Source: Pseudomonadota bacterium
GTDB lineage: Bacteria; Pseudomonadota; Gammaproteobacteria; Burkholderiales; Burkholderiaceae_C
Assembly: GCA_018241225.1 (NCBI GenBank)
Contig: JAFEEG010000012.1
Span: forward strand, 1-64,000
DNA length: 64,000 bases
Direction: 5' to 3'
Both the position numbers and the translations under genes were made by a program. Positions 59,066 to 64,000 of this stretch are shown one piece after another (within the stretch, counting starts at the first letter, position 1; every line of letters starts with the position of its first letter). The notes under the pieces are model-generated. The model worked only from the letters and a program-made list of their open reading frames with translations. It searched no databases and was not told where the DNA came from.

Positions 59066-59932
59066 TCAGCCTGCCTGGCCGACCACGCCGTCGAAGAAGG
59101 CGCGCACCATGCGCGTGTCACGTCGCTCGGCCAGGCACACCACGTGGGCGTAGGTGCGCACCTGTGCGTCGCTGATGCGCACCGCATGCAGGCCCGGGCC
59201 CGGCACGTATTCCACGTCGGACACCGCGGCCACGCCCAGTCCCTGCAGCACCGCCTCGCGAATGATTTCCCGGCTGGCCACTTCCATCACCACCTGCGGC
59301 TCGACGCGTGCCGCGTGGAGGGCCTGCTCGATGGCCTTGCGCGTGGTCGAGCCCTGTTCGCGCAGGATCAGCCGCTCGCCCTGCAGCTCGGAGGTGCGGA
59401 TGCTTCGCCGGCGCGCAAAGCGATGCTCGCCATTGCAGAAGATCACCACCGGGTGCTCGCTGTAGGGCACTGAGACGAAGCGCGGGTCCTTGGAAGACTG
59501 CGCCAGCACGCCCACGTCGGCGCTGTAGTCGAGCAGGCGGTCCATCACCTCTTGCGAGTTGCCCGTGCTGACCGTGACCTTGATGCCCGGATAGTGCTGG
59601 TTGAAGGCCACCAGCATCCGCGTGACGTGCGATGGCCCCACGGCGGCAACGCGCAGGTGGCCGCTGCGCAGCTCGCCGGTTTCGCGCAGCAGCTGCACCG
59701 CCTCGTTCTCCAGGCTGAAGATCTGGCGCGACAGGTGCAGCAGGCGCTCGCCCATTTCGGTGGGCCGCACGCGCCTCCCGGTGCGGTGGAACAGCTCCAC
59801 CTTGTACAGGGCCTCCAGCTGGCCGACCTGCGTAGTCACCGTGGGCTGGCTCACGTGCAGGCTTTGCGCCGCGCCAGTAAAGCTGCCGGTGGTGGCCACC
59901 GCGTGGAAGGAGCGCAGTTGTGTCAGGCGCAT
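59066..59932 (-). CDS. LysR-family regulator, probably of the phosphonate operon
   Basis: 288 residues. The N-terminal winged helix-turn-helix (LRSFHAVATTGSFTGAAQSL, HVSQPTVTTQVGQLEALYKV) is followed by the periplasmic-binding-like effector domain (about 90-288). It is divergent from phnD with a 178-base gap and is similar in position to LysR regulators associated with aminoethylphosphonate or phosphonate uptake genes. The effector is unknown. Expected to bind the gap and activate phnDCE. Confidence 0.9.
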   Translation of the reverse strand: MRLTQLRSFHAVATTGSFTGAAQSLHVSQPTVTTQVGQLEALYKVELFHRTGRRVRPTEMGERLLHLSRQIFSLENEAVQLLRETGELRSGHLRVAAVGPSHVTRMLVAFNQHYPGIKVTVSTGNSQEVMDRLLDYSADVGVLAQSSKDPRFVSVPYSEHPVVIFCNGEHRFARRRSIRTSELQGERLILREQGSTTRKAIEQALHAARVEPQVVMEVASREIIREAVLQGLGVAAVSDVEYVPGPGLHAVRISDAQVRTYAHVVCLAERRDTRMVRAFFDGVVGQAG

Positions 59933-59970
59933 GGAGAAAGCCTCTCGGTGTTATCCCGGCTGAACTATAG

Positions 59971-60003
59971 GTTGAATCAATACTTTGCTGTAAAAAGTTG
60001 AAT
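59971..60003. promoter_or_regulatory. Repeated GTTGAAT sites between lysR and phnD
   Basis: Two direct copies of GTTGAAT, at 59971-59977 and 59997-60003, in an A/T-rich stretch of an otherwise GC-rich 178-base gap between divergent lysR and phnD. The region is where LysR binding and both promoters should lie. I cannot fix -35/-10 boxes with confidence. Confidence 0.4.
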
Positions 60004-60110
60004 TGGATGAATGTCGCTTCGAAGCCGAAAGTGGCGTCCAGCGTCACGCATCCTTCATGTGGCGCGAAAAAAGTGACGGTTCCTCAAGTTCCGCAAATCT
60101 GGAGACCTCG

Positions 60111-60989
60111 ATGAAGTTCACCCGTCGTTCCCTTCTCGCATGCACACCGGCCCTGCTGGGTGCGCCCCTTGCCGGATTCGGCCGCTTCGCGCACGCGGCC
60201 GCACCTCTGACCGTGGGGCTGATTCCTTCCGAAGACTCGCGCGCCATGATCGCCAACAGCCAGGCGATGATGGACATGCTGTCCAAGTCGCTGGACATGC
60301 CGGTCAAGCCCTTCGTGGCCGCCGACTACAACGGCGTGATCGAGGCCCTTCGATCCAAGCGGCTGGACGTGGCCTACCTGGGCCCCTTCTCGTACGTGCT
60401 GGGCACCACCGTGGCCGACATCGAGGCCTTTGCGGTGGCCGAGACCAAGAAGGCCGGCCGCACCTATTACCACTCGCTCATCGTGGCCCGCAAGGACAGC
60501 GGCATCAAGACCGTGCCCGACCTCAAGGGCCGCACCTTCGCCTTTGTCGACCCCAGCTCCACCTCGGGTCACCTGTTCCCCAAGGCCGGGCTGATGAAGG
60601 CGGGCTTCAACCCCGACAAGGACTTTGGCCGCGTGATCTTCTCCGGCTCGCACGACTCCAACGCGGTGGCGGTGCAAAACGGCAAGGTCGACGCGGTTGC
60701 CATTGCCGACCGCATCCTCGACGCCGCCATTGCCAAGGGCCTGGCCAAGCGCGAAGACCTGGTGGTGGTGTGGAAGTCCGACCCCATTCCCGAGTCGCCC
60801 ACCGTGTGGCGCAAGGACCTGGACCCGGCGCTCAAGAAGCGCGTGCAGGCCGCCTTCATGCAGGTCAAGGACATCCCGTGGTCCGACCAGGGCGAGCTCA
60901 ACGGCTTCCATCCCACCAACGACGCGGCCTACGACATCATTCGCGAGACCGCCAAGACCCTCAACCTCGACCTGAGGAAAATGAAGTGA
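60111..60989 (+). CDS. phnD: Phosphonate ABC transporter, substrate-binding protein
   Basis: PhnD-type periplasmic binding protein, 292 residues from the ATG at 60111. A Tat-like signal peptide with a twin-Arg (KFTRRSLLACTPALLG) ends near FAHAA. The mature part has LTVGLIPSEDSRAM, the anion-site region RLDVAYLGPFSYVL and FVDPSSTSGHLFPK, typical of phosphonate/phosphite binders. GGAGA precedes the ATG; a reading from 60003 runs through the promoter gap. The stop overlaps phnC as GTGA. Confidence 0.94.
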   Translation: MKFTRRSLLACTPALLGAPLAGFGRFAHAAAPLTVGLIPSEDSRAMIANSQAMMDMLSKSLDMPVKPFVAADYNGVIEALRSKRLDVAYLGPFSYVLGTTVADIEAFAVAETKKAGRTYYHSLIVARKDSGIKTVPDLKGRTFAFVDPSSTSGHLFPKAGLMKAGFNPDKDFGRVIFSGSHDSNAVAVQNGKVDAVAIADRILDAAIAKGLAKREDLVVVWKSDPIPESPTVWRKDLDPALKKRVQAAFMQVKDIPWSDQGELNGFHPTNDAAYDIIRETAKTLNLDLRKMK

Positions 60990-61807
60990 TCCAGATCCGT
61001 GGCCTAGGCAAGCGCTACGGCGAGTTCGATGCCTTGAAGGGCATCGACCTGGACGTGGCTCCCGGCGAGTTCCTCGTGGTGCTGGGCCCTTCGGGGGCCG
61101 GCAAGTCCACGCTGCTGCGCTGCATCAACCGGCTGACCGAGCCGACCAGCGGCGAGATCCGCATCGACGGGCAGGCGGTGGGCGCCGACGCCGCCAGCCT
61201 GCGCCGCCTGCGCTGCCAGGTGGCGATGATCTTCCAGCACTACAACGTGGTGCCGCGCCTGTCGGTGCTCAAGAACGTGGTGACGGGTCGCTTGGGCGCC
61301 ATGCCCTCGGTGCTGTCGTGGCTGCAGGTGTTTCCGCGCAAGGACATCGAGATCGCCCGCGAGTGCCTGCGCCGCGTGGAGCTGCTCGAGAAGGCGGACC
61401 TGCGCACCGACACGCTCTCGGGCGGGCAGAAGCAGCGCGTGGGCATTGCCCGGGCGCTGGCGCAGCAGCCCAAGATCATCCTGGCCGACGAGCCGGTGGC
61501 CAGCCTCGACCCCAAGACATCGCGCACGGTGCTGAACTACCTCAAGCAGGCCAGCCGCGAGCTGGGCATCACGGTGGTGTGCAACCTGCACCAGATCGAC
61601 TATGCGCGCGAGTTCGGCGAGCGCATCGTCGGCGTCTCGGGCGGGCGCATCGTGTTCGAGGGCGGGCCCGGGCAGCTCACCGGCGAGGTGCTGCATCGCA
61701 TCTACCCGGGGCTGGACGAGGACACGGCGCGTGCCGGTGATCCGGCCGCTTCTCCCGCCGCGATGTCGGCACCCGCGCTGCAGTCGCTGGCGCTTGAGGA
61801 GGCCTGA
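60986..61807 (+). CDS. phnC: Phosphonate ABC transporter, ATP-binding protein
   Basis: PhnC-type ATPase, 273 residues. Walker A is [13 protein letters not shown], the signature is [15 protein letters not shown], Walker B is [13 protein letters not shown]. The family-specific start [20 protein letters not shown] and the insertion around [16 protein letters not shown] are present. The start is GTG at 60986, overlapping the phnD stop, with GAGGAAA upstream. It powers uptake with PhnE; phnE begins 3 bases after the stop. Confidence 0.95.
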   Translation: MIQIRGLGKRYGEFDALKGIDLDVAPGEFLVVLGPSGAGKSTLLRCINRLTEPTSGEIRIDGQAVGADAASLRRLRCQVAMIFQHYNVVPRLSVLKNVVTGRLGAMPSVLSWLQVFPRKDIEIARECLRRVELLEKADLRTDTLSGGQKQRVGIARALAQQPKIILADEPVASLDPKTSRTVLNYLKQASRELGITVVCNLHQIDYAREFGERIVGVSGGRIVFEGGPGQLTGEVLHRIYPGLDEDTARAGDPAASPAAMSAPALQSLALEEA

Positions 61808-61810
61808 ACC

Positions 61811-62626
61811 ATGAACATCGGTTCCTACGCATTGTTGATGGGCCGCCCCAAGGGCAACCTGGGCTGGTGGCCGCGCCTGGGCATCGGTGCCCTGGGCGTG
61901 CTCGTACTCTGGTGGGCCGCACGCGGCAGCCAGGTGAGCTTTGGCGAACTGACCCGCGGCCTGCCGTGGATCGGCGACTTTCTCTCGCGCATGGTGCCGC
62001 CCAACTGGGCCTTCCTGGACAAGCTCTGGGTGCCCGCCATCGAGACGGTGCAGATCGCCCTGTGGGGCACGCTGCTGGCGGTGATCCTGGCCGTGCCGGT
62101 GTGCTTCTTCGCGGCGCGCAACCTCACGCCCAACATGGTGGTCTACCAGTTCACGCGGCAGGTCTTCAACGTGACGCGCGGCATCAATGAGATCATTCTT
62201 GCGCTGGTGTTCGTGGCGGCCGTGGGCCTGGGGCCTTTTCCGGGCGTGCTGGCCCTGGCGGTGCATGGCGCGGGCATGCTGGGCAAGTTCTTCAGCGAAT
62301 CCATCGAGGAGATCGACGCCGGCCCCATCGAGGCGCTGCGCGCCACCGGCGCCGGGCCGGTGCAGGTCATCATCTTCGGCGTGCTGCCGCAGGTGGTCAC
62401 GGCCTGGATCGCGGTGGTGCTCTATCGCTTCGAGACCAACCTGCGCCAGGCCACCGTGCTGGGCATGGTGGGGGCCGGCGGCATCGGCTTCGAGCTGGTG
62501 GGCAGCATGAAGCTGTTCCAGTACCAGGACACCGCCACCTGCATCCTGGTGATCATCGCGATGGTGATGGCCGCCGACTACGTCTCCACCCGGCTGCGCG
62601 CATGGATCCAGAAGGGAGCGCACTGA
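61811..62626 (+). CDS. phnE: Phosphonate ABC transporter, permease protein
   Basis: Inner-membrane permease, 271 residues, five to six membrane helices. The EAA-type cytoplasmic loop is EALRATGAGPVQVIIFGVLP, and GMVGAGGIGFELVGSMKLFQ near the C-terminus is typical of PhnE. It follows phnC by 3 bases. Only one permease gene is present, so the channel is probably a homodimer. Its stop overlaps a very short reading frame (TGATG). Confidence 0.94.
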   Translation: MNIGSYALLMGRPKGNLGWWPRLGIGALGVLVLWWAARGSQVSFGELTRGLPWIGDFLSRMVPPNWAFLDKLWVPAIETVQIALWGTLLAVILAVPVCFFAARNLTPNMVVYQFTRQVFNVTRGINEIILALVFVAAVGLGPFPGVLALAVHGAGMLGKFFSESIEEIDAGPIEALRATGAGPVQVIIFGVLPQVVTAWIAVVLYRFETNLRQATVLGMVGAGGIGFELVGSMKLFQYQDTATCILVIIAMVMAADYVSTRLRAWIQKGAH

Positions 62627-62673
62627 TGGCGTCACGCAATCAACACGCGACCCAGGTCTACTCCACAACCTAG
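62626..62673 (+). CDS. Possible 15-residue leader or remnant peptide
   Basis: ATG at 62626 overlaps the phnE stop (TGATG) and reads 15 codons to TAG at 62673, 6 bases before the next gene. An AAGGGAG ribosome-binding site lies upstream, inside phnE. It has no recognisable motif. It could couple translation from phnE to the dehydrogenase, be the rest of a deleted gene, or be chance. Confidence 0.3.
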   Translation: MASRNQHATQVYSTT

Positions 62674-62679
62674 AAACCC

Positions 62680-63777
62680 ATGTCGCACGAATTCTTCAAT
62701 CCCGTATGCAGCGTGTACGGGGCCGGGGCACTGTCGTCCCTGCCAAAGCTGCTGGCTGGCCGCAAGGCCGTGATCGTGACCTTTCCCGAGGCCCGCCAAC
62801 TGGGCCTGGTGGACCGGCTGCAGGACCTGCTGGGCGAGCAGATGGCGGGCGTGATCGACTCGGTGTTGCCCAACCCCGACGTGGCCGAACTGGGCCCGCT
62901 GTACGAGGCCTTCTGGCGCGACCCCGACGGCGCCGAAGTGATCGTGGCCGTGGGAGGCGGCAGCTCCATCGATACGGCTAAGGCCCTGATGGTGGGCACC
63001 GAAAGCGGTCGCTTCGAAGAGCTTGTCGCCGCCCTGACCGCAGGCGCGCCGTTCAAGCCGGCGCGCGTGAAGACCTTGATCGCCGTGCCCACCACCGCCG
63101 GCACGGGCAGCGAGGTGACCCCCTGGGCCACCGTGTGGGACCGCAACGCCCAGCGCAAGTATTCGCTTCACCTGCGCGAGACCTGGCCCACGGCTGCCAT
63201 CGTCGACCCCGAACTCATGTTGTCGCTGCCGGCCTCGGTCACGCTGCAAAGCGGCCTGGACGCGCTCTCGCATGCGCTCGAATCGATCTGGAACGTCAAT
63301 GCCAACGCCATCTCCGACACCTTCGCGGTGGCGGCGGTGCAAGAGATCTTCGAAGCCTTGCCGCGTCTCATGCGCAAGCCGGGCGACGTGCAGTTGCGCG
63401 GCCGCATGGCGCTGGCTGCGCTCAAGGCCGGCATGGCGTTCTCCAACACCCGCACGGCGCTGGCGCATTCCATCTCCTACGAGATGACGCTGCGCTACGG
63501 GCTGCCGCACGGCATTGCCTGTTCGTTCCCGCTGCCCATGGTGCTGCTGCGCGCGATCGGGCACGATGCCCAGCGCGATGCGGTTCTTGCGCAGGCGCTC
63601 GGCCCGTTGGATGCCGCGCCCGCGCGGCTTGCCGCCTTCATCGAACGCCTGGGCGTGAAGACGCGCTTTGCCGACTATGGCGTCTCGAACGAGCAGGCCG
63701 ACCAGATGGTGGCGCACGCGCTGACCGGTGCGCGCGGCAAGAACTTCATCGGCACCGCGCAGAAAGTGGCGGCGTAG
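62680..63777 (+). CDS. Phosphonate-associated iron-containing alcohol dehydrogenase
   Basis: Group III Fe-dependent alcohol dehydrogenase, 365 residues. NAD-binding GGGSSIDTAKAL near residue 90, PTTAGTGSEVTPWATV, and metal-binding residues in LDALSHALESIW and TALAHSISYEMTLRYGLPHG are visible. Members next to phn genes form a recognised phosphonate-metabolism subgroup and may reduce or oxidise phosphonoacetaldehyde or a related aldehyde; the direction is unproven. It follows phnE by 53 bases in the same operon. No C-P lyase or phosphonatase gene is in the window. Confidence 0.88.
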   Translation: MSHEFFNPVCSVYGAGALSSLPKLLAGRKAVIVTFPEARQLGLVDRLQDLLGEQMAGVIDSVLPNPDVAELGPLYEAFWRDPDGAEVIVAVGGGSSIDTAKALMVGTESGRFEELVAALTAGAPFKPARVKTLIAVPTTAGTGSEVTPWATVWDRNAQRKYSLHLRETWPTAAIVDPELMLSLPASVTLQSGLDALSHALESIWNVNANAISDTFAVAAVQEIFEALPRLMRKPGDVQLRGRMALAALKAGMAFSNTRTALAHSISYEMTLRYGLPHGIACSFPLPMVLLRAIGHDAQRDAVLAQALGPLDAAPARLAAFIERLGVKTRFADYGVSNEQADQMVAHALTGARGKNFIGTAQKVAA

Positions 63778-63840
63778 GCCCCGCTTCTCCTTCGCGCTGG
63801 GGAGAAATGAAAAAAGCGCGCGGCACGCGCGGCGCGTTTA

Positions 63841-63861
63841 AGGAAATGTTCGGAATTTCCT
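63841..63861. promoter_or_regulatory. Inverted repeat upstream of the last gene
   Basis: AGGAAAT (63841-63847) and ATTTCCT (63855-63861) with a 7-base spacer. A second, overlapping near-repeat pairs TTTAAGGAAATG (63838 on) with CATTTCTTAAA near 63865. These lie about 130 bases upstream of the ATG at 63991. Together with the A/T-rich GCGTTTAAGG context it looks like a regulatory region, possibly an operator, but no regulator can be named. The whole gap 63778-63990 holds nothing else I can identify. Confidence 0.35.
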
Positions 63862-63990
63862 AAGCATTTCTTAAAGGCGCCGCGGGCCCCCCGTTCCTAG
63901 ACTTTGTTCCAAGGCAGGCGAGTGCATGGTGCACTGCCGCCGAGGACGCCGAACCGAGGCACCAGTCACCAGGAACGAGAGAGAGCCATC

Positions 63991-64000
63991 ATGAAGATCG
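63991..64000 (+). CDS. Start of an unidentified gene, cut by the window end
   Basis: ATG AAG ATC begins at 63991 after AGGAACGAGAGAGAG, a plausible ribosome-binding region. Only three codons are visible, so no function can be given. Confidence 0.4.

Overview
The window is a GC-rich stretch of chromosome from a betaproteobacterium of the order Burkholderiales, most likely family Comamonadaceae (a Variovorax- or Acidovorax-like organism). The basis is the 3' end of the 5S rRNA, the protein sequences, and the block rluD-scpB-rluB-ndk-rlmN-pilW-rodZ-ispG-hisS-yfgM-bamB-der-hfq-hflX-hflK-hflC-hisZ-purA, an order characteristic of this group. Species cannot be fixed from the sequence alone. Nearly all of the window is coding, and no gene-free stretch exceeds about 220 bases.

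Layout. (1) 1-4426: tail of an rRNA operon with its terminator, then a complete IS66-family element (133-3591) with an exact 8-bp target duplication, then a Sel1-repeat gene. (2) 4550-14120: propionyl-CoA synthetase, the 2-oxoglutarate dehydrogenase operon sucA-sucB-lpdA, the zapE ATPase and a secreted coiled-coil protein. (3) 14145-21973: PP2C phosphatase, a YdcH-like small protein, a DinG-type helicase, bamD divergent from rluD, then scpB and rluB, translationally coupled. (4) 22132-38846: the housekeeping block for nucleotide, isoprenoid, tRNA and outer-membrane functions, the Hfq/Hfl group, hisZ, purA and a phosphoribosyltransferase, closed by a clear terminator at 38885. (5) 38925-44113: VOC protein, AraC regulator, PLP-dependent beta-lyase-like enzyme, a basic small protein, the divergent tesA/ybbA pair, and rlmB.

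(6) 44100-51424: nine genes in a row on the minus strand. In transcription order they are formamidase/acetamidase, two XapX-domain small membrane proteins, a 790-residue fusion of an AraC-type regulator to a second formamidase/acetamidase domain, a DUF1275 membrane protein, a two-subunit chromate-transporter-like pair, an aldo/keto reductase and a DUF3237 protein. This is the most unusual part of the window. The fusion suggests a regulator joined to an amidase (active or sensory) that acts on the operon's own substrate. Repeated GCGTTAACCC sites upstream and an 11-bp inverted repeat with a related core in front of the fusion gene could be its binding sites. That link is inference.

(7) 51634-63777: a YihY-type membrane protein, aquaporin Z, a patatin-like phospholipase, a MarR-GNAT fusion with a perfect palindromic operator, a YgiQ-type radical SAM protein, an unknown secreted protein, and a phosphonate-uptake operon (phnD-phnC-phnE plus an iron-containing alcohol dehydrogenase) with a divergent LysR regulator. 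The window ends at the start codon of another gene (63991).

Other items: the IS element has a mosaic end with a second internal terminal repeat; a canonical terminator hairpin lies inside the first codons of hisS; rluB carries twelve perfect CAGGAG repeats; the tesA and ybbA start codons overlap on opposite strands.
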